A stretch of 64,000 bases of DNA from BNXB01 sp031556375 (lineage in GTDB: Bacteria; Bacteroidota; Bacteroidia; Bacteroidales; Azobacteroidaceae). The notes under the pieces were generated by a model. The model did not search any database. It saw only the letters and a list, made by a program, of their open reading frames with translations, and was not told the origin of the DNA. The stretch lies in assembly GCA_031556375.1 (NCBI GenBank), contig JAVBTA010000024.1, positions 1 through 64,000 of the forward strand, read 5' to 3'. This document shows positions 1-9,580 of the stretch, piece after piece; the first letter of the stretch is position 1, and every line of letters begins with the position of its first letter. Position numbers and translations under genes: made by a program.

Positions 1-17
1 ATTAACATTACAAAGGT

Positions 18-2521
18 ATGAAGAAAAATTCTTTGTTGGAGATTTATTTGCCGCAAAAACAGCAAATTAAACAAATTTTTAAAATTATGAAAATATCCAC
101 TTTTTTGCTTTTTCTATGTGCTTTCTGTGCAATGGCAGAAAACTCAGCGTCTCAGAATGCACGGGTAGACATTAGAAAGAACAATATTCCGTTGGAAGAA
201 TTTCTGAGCGAGATTGAGAATCAAACAGATTATTTAATGGTACTCGGGCTACCGGTGGTGTAATCCTGATCACAACTAGGCAGGCCAAAGCCGGAAAACT
301 GAAGATGAGTTACACCGGAGAAGTGTTGTTTAAGCAGGCGTATGGCAAACCCGACTTGCTCAATGCTGCCAATTATATTGCAACCTATGCCGGAGCCAAA
401 AACGATGAAGGATATAATACTGATTGGTGGGATGAGGCTTTGAACGACAATGCTACTTCCAATCACCATGTTTTAACTCTGCAAGGAGGTACAGAATCTG
501 CTCGTATCCTGGCTACTGTGATGTATAACGACGACCGGGGAGTTCTTCGCGGCGATACCCGTCAGGATTATGCAGGACGTATCAATACTGATTTCAAGGT
601 ACTTGACGGCTGGTTGGATATCAGTACTCATGTCAACTACCGACAAGCATGGCGTAACCAAAACAGGCCATCTATTGAAGGTGTTATGCGTACTAACCCT
701 ACACAGGCAGTCCGGGATCCTAATAGCCAGACAGGTTGGAACATATGGACAACAGGAGATAATACAGATATGAACGAAGTTGGAGAAGCGGCGCTTAAAA
801 CCGATGAGGGATTAGATAAATGGTTCAGACCCGATGTATCGCTCAGATTAAATATTCTTCCGGTTAACGGACTTTCATACCGTCAGACTGCAGCGTATGA
901 AAACCGTCAGTGGGAACATCATTATTACCGTTCCATGTTTACACGCGAAGAGCAGAGAGCTGGAAGAAAAGGATGGGCCGAGATGGAATTCAGTAAAACG
1001 GAGTTGCTCAATACCGATGGATATCTTTCTTATGCCAATGATTTTGGAAGGCATACCGTTAATGGCGTTGTAGGCTATAGTTACTTTGAACGAAATAATG
1101 AAAATTTTTCAGCTAAAAACGGTAATTACACAAACGATCTTGTCAAGTTTTGGAACCTAGGAGAAGGCTCACGCCTGAAAGACGGTGAAGCAGATATGGG
1201 TTCATCAAAAGGCATCACAGAGCGTGTGCTTGCAGGTTTTGCACGTGCTAATTATTCTTACGACAATAAATATATGGCTACAGCCTCAATACGGCATGAA
1301 GGATCCAGTAAGTTTGCAGCTAATAACCGCTGGGGGACATTCTGGTCGACTTCTGCAGGATGGCGTATTTCTAAAGAAAGTTTCATGGAAGGTATCACTC
1401 CGATAAATGATCTGAAACTTCGTGCGGCTTACGGTGTGACAGGCAATGAAGGCTTTTCTGCTGATTATGCTGCCAAAATGTACGGTTCCGATACCCGCTG
1501 GTTACTGCCCGACGGTACTTGGGCCTATTCATACGGTGTGACAAAGAACGTGAATGATATGCTTGGTTGGGAAGAAAAGCATGAATGGAACGTAGGGATT
1601 GACTTTTCGATACTCAATAACCGTATCTACGGAAAGTTCGATCTCTATGCTCGCTCTATTGAAGGTTTGATCTACAATGTACAAGTACCACAACCTCCTA
1701 ACACTGAGTCGGAGATGTACAAAAATATCGGTACTATGGAGAACAAGGGCTGGGAAGTGGAATTGGGTGCCGACATTGTGCGATCCAAGGACTGGAACTA
1801 TAATACATCGCTCAATGTAAGCCATAATGAGACCTTTATAGGATCGCTCTGGGGTAACCAGACCTTTATTAACGGAAGTGATGTTAACAACTGGGTACAA
1901 TATGCCCACCGCCTGGAAGAAGGAGTTAAAGTGGGTAGTTATTTTCTATACCGATATGCAGGTATAAGCGAAGACGGAAGAATACAGGTATATAATAAAG
2001 ATAATGATGTTATTTATTCTGACGACGCAAAAGTTGATGACAGGGTTTATCAGAAGAATTTCATGCCGGAACTTATTGTCGGATGGACACATAATGTGGG
2101 TTATAAGAACTGGATGCTAAGCGCTACACTTACCAGTTGGATCAACTATGACGTCTATAATGGGATAGAACTGGATTACGGGTTACGTAACGTTGCACAA
2201 GGTAACATGCTTTACGATGCCATTGAGAAGAATGCAAAAATTACCGGACGCCCGGCTCCTTGCGATTATTTCCTTTACGATGCCTCTTTCTTGAAGATTC
2301 AGAATCTTACGTTAGCATACACTTTACCCATGAAAAAATATACGAAGTTGATGGATAATATCAGGCTATATTTTACAGGGAACAACCTGTTAACATTAAC
2401 TAAATATCCCGGGTTGAACCCCGAGGTGGATATTACAGGCTGGGATGCCGGAATTGAGAAAAAATCCAATATTTATCCACAGACCCGTACATTCACCTTT
2501 GGAATTCAAATGAATTTTTAA
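18..2521 (+). pseudogene. SusC-like TonB-dependent transporter, broken by an internal deletion
   Basis: This is an outer-membrane glycan transporter gene that has lost its middle. Positions 18-238 encode a signal segment and the start of an STN domain (through NQTDYL). From 239 a different reading frame resumes at the end of the plug domain with GTRATGGVILITT and continues through the whole beta-barrel to the typical SusC end (TFTFGIQMNF). The missing part would be the rest of STN, the carboxypeptidase-like domain, the TonB box and most of the plug, roughly 200 or more residues. The two parts are out of frame, so translation from the native start ends at 263. An ATG at 305 could start a 738-residue barrel-only product, which should not be a working transporter. 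The intact SusD gene follows 25 bp downstream. The identity is clear; whether the break is biological or an assembly fault cannot be told here. Confidence 0.85.
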
Positions 2522-2546
2522 CGTATCATTTTAATATGTAAATCGT

Positions 2547-4292
2547 ATGAAAAAGTATAGATTATTTTTAATTATCATAGCGGCGATATTACTTCCCGCC
2601 CTCTTCCACTCATGCAGCGCAGAGCCGGAATATTATTCGCAATCGACACCAGATCTGTTTTTCGACACACAAACGAAAGTTTATCAGCGTATGGGCCGTC
2701 CGTTTACTCACTGGGCATGGGCTATGGCCGACGCACAAGCTCATTCATCATTGGTTATACTTCAGGAATTTACGACAGATGAAATGTTGGTGCCATCGCG
2801 CTACAACGATTGGTACGATGGTGGCAAATACCTGCGTATGTATCAGCATGACTTTACTCCAACTACTTCTGGAGTAAACGATGCGTGGAGGTCTTTCTCA
2901 ATGGGTGTGGCACAAGTGTGGAGCGCTAAGGACGACATTGACCAGTATGTCGATTTCGATGCCCTGAAGTTTCCTCCGGATAGCCGTGATGCAGTATTGA
3001 TGCAGCTTCAAACATTGGCTGCCTTTTTCTATATGCACGGTTTGGATCTTTTCGGAGGTGTGCCTCTTTATGTATCTAATAAAGGAGATATGAAACCTCG
3101 TGCTACTGATGAGGAAACTTTCGATTTCATTGAGAAATTACTGAAAGAAGCGCTTCCGAAATTGCCTAAGAAGACTCAACTTGGAGCGCAGGAGACCGGT
3201 AGTGTTAATCAGGCAGCAGCTGCTCTAATGCTGGCACGCTTGTACTTTAATGCAGTGCCTTACATCCGTCAGGAGAAATTTTCCGAATGTGCAGTTCTTT
3301 GCCAGGAAATTATCAATGGCACCTATGGTACTTATAAGTTGGAGAATGACTGGAGAAATATATTTGGCTTTGATAACGATTATTCGACCGAAATTATCTG
3401 GTCAGTGCCTAGCCATAATGCACAAAGCGAACGTAGCGTTGCCCCCAATTCCAACCACTACGGCATGAATGAGTATTGGGATAACGGTGAGGTTGGTAAC
3501 CGTAACAACGGATATTGTTTAGTCCCTTCTCTTGATGTCAATGGAAAGTCGTATCTGTATGGTAGTAGTAATCCTAGTTCGAAAGGAACATTCCGGTTAG
3601 GGTCCCCTTTTGCCAAATTTCACGAGAAGGATGCGCGTAAACAACTCGCTGCTTACGAAGGTAGTCGAAGATTTCTTGGTATGTTCTATTTCGGCAAGTT
3701 GGTAAACCCTGTTACAGGTAAGGTATGTCACGGAGGAAATCGCCAGGTCAAGTCGACCGATACGGTAACGATTGTTGATCAAATAGCCCGTATTATCCCA
3801 CAGGCAGGAGCCGAAGCCGATCTTGGCCGTGAAGGCGCTCGTTGGGCTGAAGAAAATTCAGGCGTTCGTCTGGCTAAATTTTCACCGGTTCCCTGGTTAT
3901 CCGAAAAAAGCTTCAAGGGTAATCCCGATATTCCGGTTTTCCGCCTGGCAGAAGTTTATTATATGTTAGCTGAGTGCAAAATGCGTGCAGGAGACAAAGC
4001 CGGAGCTGCATCTCTGATCAACGAAGTACGTAAACGTTACTTTAGCACCGTAGATCCTAACCCGGTGACAGCCGGAAACCTTGATGAATGGCGTATGTTG
4101 GACGAATGGATGATTGAATTCCTTGGCGAAGGACGTCGCCGTACAGATCTTATCCGTTGGAATAAATATACTACTGAATCATGGTGGGATCACCCGGCTG
4201 ATGGTCCAGGTAAGGCTCATTTTAACCGTTTCCCGCTTCCGGAAGAAGCTCTTGGTAGTAATAATTTACTCGAACAAAATCCCGGATATTAA
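2547..4292 (+). CDS. SusD/RagB-family glycan-binding lipoprotein
   Basis: This 581-residue surface lipoprotein should cap a SusC transporter and bind glycan at the outer membrane. It has a hydrophobic signal ending in a lipobox (ALFHSC). The body is SusD-like, with tetratricopeptide-like helices, a C-terminal block containing FRLAEVYYMLAECKMRAG, and the family's usual ending NPGY. It follows the broken SusC gene by 25 bp, so its natural partner appears to be inactivated. The gene itself shows no damage. A strong hairpin after the stop ends the unit. The specific glycan cannot be read from the sequence. Confidence 0.93.
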   Translation: MKKYRLFLIIIAAILLPALFHSCSAEPEYYSQSTPDLFFDTQTKVYQRMGRPFTHWAWAMADAQAHSSLVILQEFTTDEMLVPSRYNDWYDGGKYLRMYQHDFTPTTSGVNDAWRSFSMGVAQVWSAKDDIDQYVDFDALKFPPDSRDAVLMQLQTLAAFFYMHGLDLFGGVPLYVSNKGDMKPRATDEETFDFIEKLLKEALPKLPKKTQLGAQETGSVNQAAAALMLARLYFNAVPYIRQEKFSECAVLCQEIINGTYGTYKLENDWRNIFGFDNDYSTEIIWSVPSHNAQSERSVAPNSNHYGMNEYWDNGEVGNRNNGYCLVPSLDVNGKSYLYGSSNPSSKGTFRLGSPFAKFHEKDARKQLAAYEGSRRFLGMFYFGKLVNPVTGKVCHGGNRQVKSTDTVTIVDQIARIIPQAGAEADLGREGARWAEENSGVRLAKFSPVPWLSEKSFKGNPDIPVFRLAEVYYMLAECKMRAGDKAGAASLINEVRKRYFSTVDPNPVTAGNLDEWRMLDEWMIEFLGEGRRRTDLIRWNKYTTESWWDHPADGPGKAHFNRFPLPEEALGSNNLLEQNPGY

Positions 4293-4326
4293 TTAATAGG
4301 TTTGGTTTAGGTTATATATTTAGTTT

Positions 4327-4383
4327 TGGGCTCGCTATTGAAGAATAAATAGATTTTTTGATGAACAAACCTTAGCGAGCCCA
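4327..4383. terminator. Bidirectional terminator-like hairpin
   Basis: A perfect 11-bp inverted repeat (TGGGCTCGCTA at 4327-4337 and its complement at 4373-4383) encloses a 35-nt loop. It lies between the converging SusD and M60 peptidase genes, where it could end transcription from both sides. There is a short T-rich stretch on the plus-strand side. Confidence 0.65.
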
Positions 4384-4395
4384 ATTTTCTTATGA

Positions 4396-6642
4396 TTACT
4401 GAAATTCCGAAACATTTTCATCCGTAATATCATATACGTTTGGATGTTTCGGTTTTTTGTAATTTCTCCCGGCGATATACTTTTTCACCTGATCGATTTG
4501 TTCTGGAGTTATTTTAAAATTATAACTTCCGTAATCTTCAATTTTTTCATCTGTAACGGTAAGAAATCCCCATGCTTCAAAAAAATCGGTCAAGTCTAGT
4601 TCAGCGATATCACAAGCAATTTTTACGAACTCCAGTTGATAATATGATTCGGTCAGGACAGAAACATTAATATTTTCTTGTTTTCTGATCGCTTCATGCA
4701 GATCTTTGTAAAAATCTTTTTTCCCGAGAGCATCTTGCAGATATAATTTCAATTGCCATAATGGTACCAGTTTCTCAAAAACATCATTTCCACTTTTATT
4801 GTAAGGGATATTTTTATTCAACAATGAATTTTTTGCTTTCTGATAGCGATTATCGGTTATCAGGCGGGAGGTGTTTTTCCAGGAAGTCTGTACATGCAAT
4901 GACAACAGATTATTTGTGACTTCGGTCATACCGGCCCATTTTAATCCCGGTCTGGTTTGGAGGCTATGTCCCAGTTCATGAGCAGGTCCCCAGCAATCAG
5001 AGGTCGATAATTTGTTCACATTCAGAATGTCTTTTTGGGTACTGTTGTTGTATCCGGTATAGCTACCTGTGGAATACATGTAATTATCTCCATATACGAC
5101 AAGAAAATACGGCTTATTCTTAAATTCCCTGCCGTATTTGTATAGTCCCATGAAATCCTGTTCAAGACGGACAAGGTCATCATATTTGTCCATCAGGGCT
5201 ATACCGTCGGGAGTATATGTTCTGAAAGCTTCCGTCTCGAATGTGAGACTTGCATATTTCCCGATTACATCAAAATGTTTGAATGTTGCTTTGTCCAGTA
5301 ATCTTTTCCAGTCTTCTTTTTTGTGCTTTTGACTATCAAAATAACCGTTTACAGTGCCGTTTACAATATTTATTTTTACCGGAGGTTCTGTTCCAGCCTG
5401 AGTATAATACATAATGTATATCAACCCTGTTGTTGCGGATTTAAATTTGTTCAATCCGGTGGACAATGAATAGGAGGTCCCGGATATGTTATTATTCAGG
5501 TCTTGTATAAACAACGAGATAGCCTGCCTATGTGTATCTCCGGCAAATAGAACGATTTCTTCTCCTGCGGCTACACAAATACCGGTTGGGTTATCGCGCA
5601 TTCCTAGTGTTCCGGTCTTATTTTGTGTTGCAAGTACAGAAGGATCTTTCCATGATTTATAGTTTTGTACCCTAAATTCGGTATCATATAAGCCTTTATA
5701 TATCTCAAAAGCCAATCCTTTGTAAAAATCAGGGAGCGACTCTATATCCTGTAATGATATTCCCGGCTTCAATTGTGAGCAGGTATGATCGGTAAAAACG
5801 GTGAGGTAATCAAAATTTTCCGTATTCTTTTTATAAAATTCCATTTCAGCACAGCTCACAAATCCTGGCCCGGAGTCCCCGATGCCTGATTCCACGACAA
5901 ACTGAATTTTCACAGGTTTTTGCAAGGCCGGTACAAATGAGATTCTTCCGGCAGATGATCTTCCTCCAAAATCATAAGAACCGTATTCTGTGAGTGTATT
6001 GTTATTTTCTGTTGCAACATACAACTTAAATTTTTTAATATTACCATTTGTCCCGCTGATTCTCGGATAATAAATCAGATAATCCAGGGATGACACATTT
6101 TCAAAATTGTAAGTTAATGTTATAGGAAAGTAACCGGGGGAGGAGTTGTCCCATTTTGAATGATACAGTGTTTTCAGATCCCCATCAAAAGATTTTTCGA
6201 TTCCTTCTCCAGATTGTGCTGAAGAAGCCGTTCCACTCTTAACCGATATTTTTATGTCATCCTTTAAGTCGGAAGTCTTGGGATTGCGTCCGGCTTGTTT
6301 GATTGTAACAGACTGTTTGATATTTCCGGACTTCAATACGATGGTCGTAGCTCTCGAACTTTTGTCCATATTGGCCGAAGTTATCGTTACCGTTAATTTA
6401 TTGTCGGAGAAAACGGCTGTACACCAGTCTCCGGAAGAAACGGAACAGGAAATATTGTCCAGGTTTGTACTGACGGACAGAGTTTTAACATCGGAGAAGT
6501 AATCAAACTCCAGTATATTTTTTTCTACCTTAATAAAAGAGGGCTCCTGGGCGGGAGCTTCTTCATCCGAACAACAACAGAATGAAGTAGGGAGCAATAG
6601 AAATAGAATAACAGAAAAAAGATTGTTTGTGATTTTAATCAT
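4396..6642 (-). CDS. M60-like zinc metallopeptidase lipoprotein with BACON and discoidin domains
   Basis: This is a 748-residue cell-surface enzyme predicted to cleave O-glycosylated proteins such as mucins. The signal peptide ends in a cysteine cluster (SFCCCS). A BACON domain spans about residues 35-115 and an F5/8 type C (discoidin) carbohydrate-binding domain about 140-275. The M60-like catalytic domain carries the zinc motif HELGH near residue 555, with the expected downstream glutamate in GMTEVTNN near 572. That matches the family pattern HExxH(8-28)E, so the active site looks complete. The gene is the last of the sigma/FecR-governed locus. It has its own consensus promoter and is separated from the preceding lipoprotein gene by a terminator hairpin, so it may also be expressed independently. 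The peptide or glycan preference is not known. Confidence 0.9.
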   Translation of the reverse strand: MIKITNNLFSVILFLLLPTSFCCCSDEEAPAQEPSFIKVEKNILEFDYFSDVKTLSVSTNLDNISCSVSSGDWCTAVFSDNKLTVTITSANMDKSSRATTIVLKSGNIKQSVTIKQAGRNPKTSDLKDDIKISVKSGTASSAQSGEGIEKSFDGDLKTLYHSKWDNSSPGYFPITLTYNFENVSSLDYLIYYPRISGTNGNIKKFKLYVATENNNTLTEYGSYDFGGRSSAGRISFVPALQKPVKIQFVVESGIGDSGPGFVSCAEMEFYKKNTENFDYLTVFTDHTCSQLKPGISLQDIESLPDFYKGLAFEIYKGLYDTEFRVQNYKSWKDPSVLATQNKTGTLGMRDNPTGICVAAGEEIVLFAGDTHRQAISLFIQDLNNNISGTSYSLSTGLNKFKSATTGLIYIMYYTQAGTEPPVKINIVNGTVNGYFDSQKHKKEDWKRLLDKATFKHFDVIGKYASLTFETEAFRTYTPDGIALMDKYDDLVRLEQDFMGLYKYGREFKNKPYFLVVYGDNYMYSTGSYTGYNNSTQKDILNVNKLSTSDCWGPAHELGHSLQTRPGLKWAGMTEVTNNLLSLHVQTSWKNTSRLITDNRYQKAKNSLLNKNIPYNKSGNDVFEKLVPLWQLKLYLQDALGKKDFYKDLHEAIRKQENINVSVLTESYYQLEFVKIACDIAELDLTDFFEAWGFLTVTDEKIEDYGSYNFKITPEQIDQVKKYIAGRNYKKPKHPNVYDITDENVSEFQ

Positions 6643-6681
6643 ACATCTAAAATTTATGTTGGTTAATACTAAACAATATTA

Positions 6682-6712
6682 CAAAAGTATAAGTAGTTTT
6701 AAATAAACCAAA
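6682..6712 (-). promoter_or_regulatory. Bacteroides-type promoter for the M60 peptidase gene
   Basis: On the minus strand the sequence reads TTTG (6712-6709), then 19 bp, then TACTTTTG (6689-6682). This is an exact match to the Bacteroides -33 TTTG and -7 TAnnTTTG elements at the usual spacing. Transcription would start about 30-35 bp before the ATG at 6642. Confidence 0.7.
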
Positions 6713-6724
6713 TCAAAAAGATGA

Positions 6725-6773
6725 AAAAAGTAACGGAAGTTTGGCTATTTACACACAACTACCGTTACTTTTT
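6725..6773 (-). terminator. Terminator hairpin after the discoidin lipoprotein gene
   Basis: A perfect 12-bp inverted repeat (AAAAAGTAACGG at 6725-6736, complement at 6762-6773) lies 16 bp past the stop codon at 6790. On the minus strand the second arm ends in a run of T. It should fully or partly end the upstream SusC-SusD-lipoprotein transcript just before the M60 promoter. Confidence 0.65.
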
Positions 6774-6789
6774 ACAGGCAGAATTATTT

Positions 6790-7656
6790 TTAATCTGCCT
6801 CAGGATCAATAGAATCCAGAACCCCTTCTGTAATAACTAATTCAGCCCAACTGAAAAATTTATCATTATTATTTGCACAGGAATTAACTTGCAACCGGAT
6901 TTTCTTTATATCGTCGACAACAATGAAAAATTTGGAAGTATAGTCAGAACCTTTGTCGATAGGCAGACCGCTATTGATGATATCGAAACTTTCCCAGGTT
7001 TCACCATCCTTGCTGATTAGAATTTCAATAACCTGGGCTTTACCGTTTACATTGTCTGCCCGGTTCCAATATTGAAACTTGAAAGCCTGGATTGTTTCTT
7101 TCAGGGTGATTTCGATCCATTGTGGCATGGTTGTCGCCGGATTCCATTGAGAATGATAAATAGTATTTAGATCATTATCTATCAGAGCCGGTAATGTAGA
7201 AGGGCTTCCTGCACTCCCGGCCAGGGTTTTTGCATCAAGCATATCAACTGTCAGTGAAATCGTTTTTTCTTCGCTTACAAGGTAAACCGGAGGAACTTTC
7301 TGACATTTGGTTTTGATTGTATGAATTGGACCTCCGATATTTGTTTCACTGAAAGTTTGCAAAGAAAACTCGTATTCTCCGTATTTATTGAATAATCCCT
7401 CAATAAGTATGGAGTCTGTAAAAATGCTGGCATTTTTTGTGGCAACTTTCTTCAATGCAGGATCATTGTATGATACTTTTACATACAAATAGTTTGAATC
7501 GGCAGGTATTTCCCATTTTAATACTACTTTTCCGGGTAACGGATAGGAGGATATGTTGGAGATATCTGACGGTTTAATACTTTCTTCTTTATCCTGGCAG
7601 CAAGTGAAAATAAATATTAAACAGGTAATAAACAGGTAATTAAGTGTATTTTTCAT
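6790..7656 (-). CDS. Surface lipoprotein with fibronectin-like and F5/8 type C domains
   Basis: This 288-residue lipoprotein is encoded directly after SusD, the usual place for an accessory surface glycan-binding protein. The lipobox is IFTCC. Residues about 25-120 resemble the DUF4959 or fibronectin-like domain found in such proteins (PGKVVLKWEIPADSNYLYVK). Residues about 145-275 form a discoidin-type domain, with NTIYHSQWNP and QWIEITLKETIQAFKF typical of F5/8C folds. The same domain type occurs in the neighbouring M60 peptidase, which suggests both recognise the same glycoprotein target. No catalytic motif is visible. The binding role is inferred from position and domains. Confidence 0.78.
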   Translation of the reverse strand: MKNTLNYLFITCLIFIFTCCQDKEESIKPSDISNISSYPLPGKVVLKWEIPADSNYLYVKVSYNDPALKKVATKNASIFTDSILIEGLFNKYGEYEFSLQTFSETNIGGPIHTIKTKCQKVPPVYLVSEEKTISLTVDMLDAKTLAGSAGSPSTLPALIDNDLNTIYHSQWNPATTMPQWIEITLKETIQAFKFQYWNRADNVNGKAQVIEILISKDGETWESFDIINSGLPIDKGSDYTSKFFIVVDDIKKIRLQVNSCANNNDKFFSWAELVITEGVLDSIDPEAD

Positions 7657-7698
7657 GTCTTAATCTTTTATTTTTATTAAACAGCTACTTATTGTTGA

Positions 7699-9555
7699 TC
7701 AATACCCCGGATTCTGAATAATTTTAGTGTTGTTATTCATGTCTTCGATAGGGAAAGGCATCAGATAATGTTGTGGGACATAAAAACGTCTGTCGAAATT
7801 GACTTCGGTAACTTTGAAGAAGGTTGCATCAGTCGTTCCATCCACATTTAATCCTCTTGCTTTAACATTGAAATATTTTTCTCCCAGCAACCATCTTCTG
7901 ATATCCCAGAAACGGTGATTTTCAAGATATAATTCGATTGTTCTTTCCTGGCGGACAATTTCTCTCATCTTATTCTGATCCAAAGTGATTCCTGTGTTTT
8001 GCCAGGATTCGTCAACACTTTTCAGACCACCTCTGATACGCACTTTATCAATGTAGATTTTTGCTTCATCAAGACGATTCAGTTCAACCAGTGCTTCTGC
8101 ATAATTCAGGTAAAGTTCTGCTAACCTGACTATTGGCCAGCTATAATCTTCGATTTTTCCTCCGGAACCGTTTCTGGAGTATAGAGGAGGAACACCCTTT
8201 TTGTTCAGGTAACCTGTTGGAGAAAAGTTATTGGTACGGGTTCCTTTTCCACAGTTATCATTACTACGAAAGAGTGTTTTTTCCTTGAATACACCACCCC
8301 GGCTTACTTCGTAGAATCCGTTGTGGAACGATATCCATGAATAAAAACGGGGTTCCCTGTTCTGATTGAGGTTTAATGTAGATCCTTTTCCATCAGCCTG
8401 ATAACTGTATCCATAACGATTAGCATAATCGAATTCAGGATCGTCTTGTATTGGTAATCCGTTTTTTGTATAGAAAAATTCCAACATTGTTATTGTCGGG
8501 GCAACTCCATTCCATGAAGCGCCGGCTTTGTATGGAGTGGACTTGTTTTGCAGATCGTAAGTGCTTTCTTTTCTTGTATCCGACCAGATTACTTCTTTAT
8601 TTTCCTTGTCGATAAAGACCATTCTCAGTTTTCTCTCAAGAGGATCTGCCGGTTCTGGCATACGGCTATCGACAGTGGTATTCTCGTACAAACGGAAACC
8701 AGCACTTTCTGCAGCATTGATTGCTTCCAAATTGGCAGCAGCGGCTTTTTCCCATTTTGTTATGTCGAAACTCGTGCTTATCAATAATTTACCGTCCTCT
8801 GTTTTGAAATTGTTGTAATATGAAGTCAGATCGTTAGTCCCAGGAACGGATGATTTTGATCCGTTGAATAGTGGAGAGGCTGCATACAGCAACATTCTGG
8901 CTTTGATTGACATTGCAGCCAGTTTTGTAGCTCGGCCATACGACTGAGATGGCTGAATGTCCAGTAGTCCGGATGCTATAGCCTCATCGAATTTAGCTGC
9001 AATCCATTCTACACATTCGTCATAGGTAGAACGTGCAGGATAGTCGGAAACAGGCATGTTAATGTCGGGAGTCGTTTTAATCAGCAGTGTCGGGCCATAA
9101 CATTTCAATAAAAGGTAGTGGTAATATGCGATCAAGAAAGTTGCTTCTGCTTTATAAACTTTTATAGTTACTTGGTCGAGTCCGGGAACATTATCGACAT
9201 TATCCAAAAGCAGATAACATTCTCTTATTCCCTGGAATAAGGTGTTCCAATAAGAAATAACAGGATTGGATGCCGTATAATTCCCTTTTGGAAACTGGGC
9301 GAAAGTTTCATGTTCAAAAGCCGTCACCACTTCATCAGAAGTGAAAAAATCAATAGAAGAAGTTCCTGATCTTGGATTAGGTATAAATGCATAACAGGAA
9401 TACAAATAACGTTCAGCAGCTGCTACATCTTTGAACGCATCTTCTTCTGTCGCTATTTCATCCGGAACTATATCCAGATAATTACAACCTGTAAACAGCA
9501 ACATGGAGACTATTGCCACGGTTAATGAGATATATTTTAAATTTTTCATATTCAT
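7699..9555 (-). CDS. SusD/RagB-family glycan-binding lipoprotein
   Basis: This 618-residue SusD protein should form the lid of the SusC pore encoded 25 bp upstream. The signal ends with the lipobox LLFTGC. The family-typical N-terminal block (YLDIVPDEIATEEDAFKD), a TPR-like segment with RLAELYLNYAEALVELNRLD, and the ending NPGY are all present. Two methionines open the frame (MNMKN); either could be the start. The gene belongs to the sigma/FecR-controlled locus and should bind fragments from host glycoproteins, judged by the M60 neighbour. Confidence 0.94.
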   Translation of the reverse strand: MNMKNLKYISLTVAIVSMLLFTGCNYLDIVPDEIATEEDAFKDVAAAERYLYSCYAFIPNPRSGTSSIDFFTSDEVVTAFEHETFAQFPKGNYTASNPVISYWNTLFQGIRECYLLLDNVDNVPGLDQVTIKVYKAEATFLIAYYHYLLLKCYGPTLLIKTTPDINMPVSDYPARSTYDECVEWIAAKFDEAIASGLLDIQPSQSYGRATKLAAMSIKARMLLYAASPLFNGSKSSVPGTNDLTSYYNNFKTEDGKLLISTSFDITKWEKAAAANLEAINAAESAGFRLYENTTVDSRMPEPADPLERKLRMVFIDKENKEVIWSDTRKESTYDLQNKSTPYKAGASWNGVAPTITMLEFFYTKNGLPIQDDPEFDYANRYGYSYQADGKGSTLNLNQNREPRFYSWISFHNGFYEVSRGGVFKEKTLFRSNDNCGKGTRTNNFSPTGYLNKKGVPPLYSRNGSGGKIEDYSWPIVRLAELYLNYAEALVELNRLDEAKIYIDKVRIRGGLKSVDESWQNTGITLDQNKMREIVRQERTIELYLENHRFWDIRRWLLGEKYFNVKARGLNVDGTTDATFFKVTEVNFDRRFYVPQHYLMPFPIEDMNNNTKIIQNPGY

Positions 9556-9580
9556 TGATTTTAACTGGTTTTAGAATGTT

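Noticed and set aside
1529..1909. A 126-codon minus-strand frame in the SusC barrel region
   Set aside because: It is antisense to clear SusC barrel sequence, with no motif.
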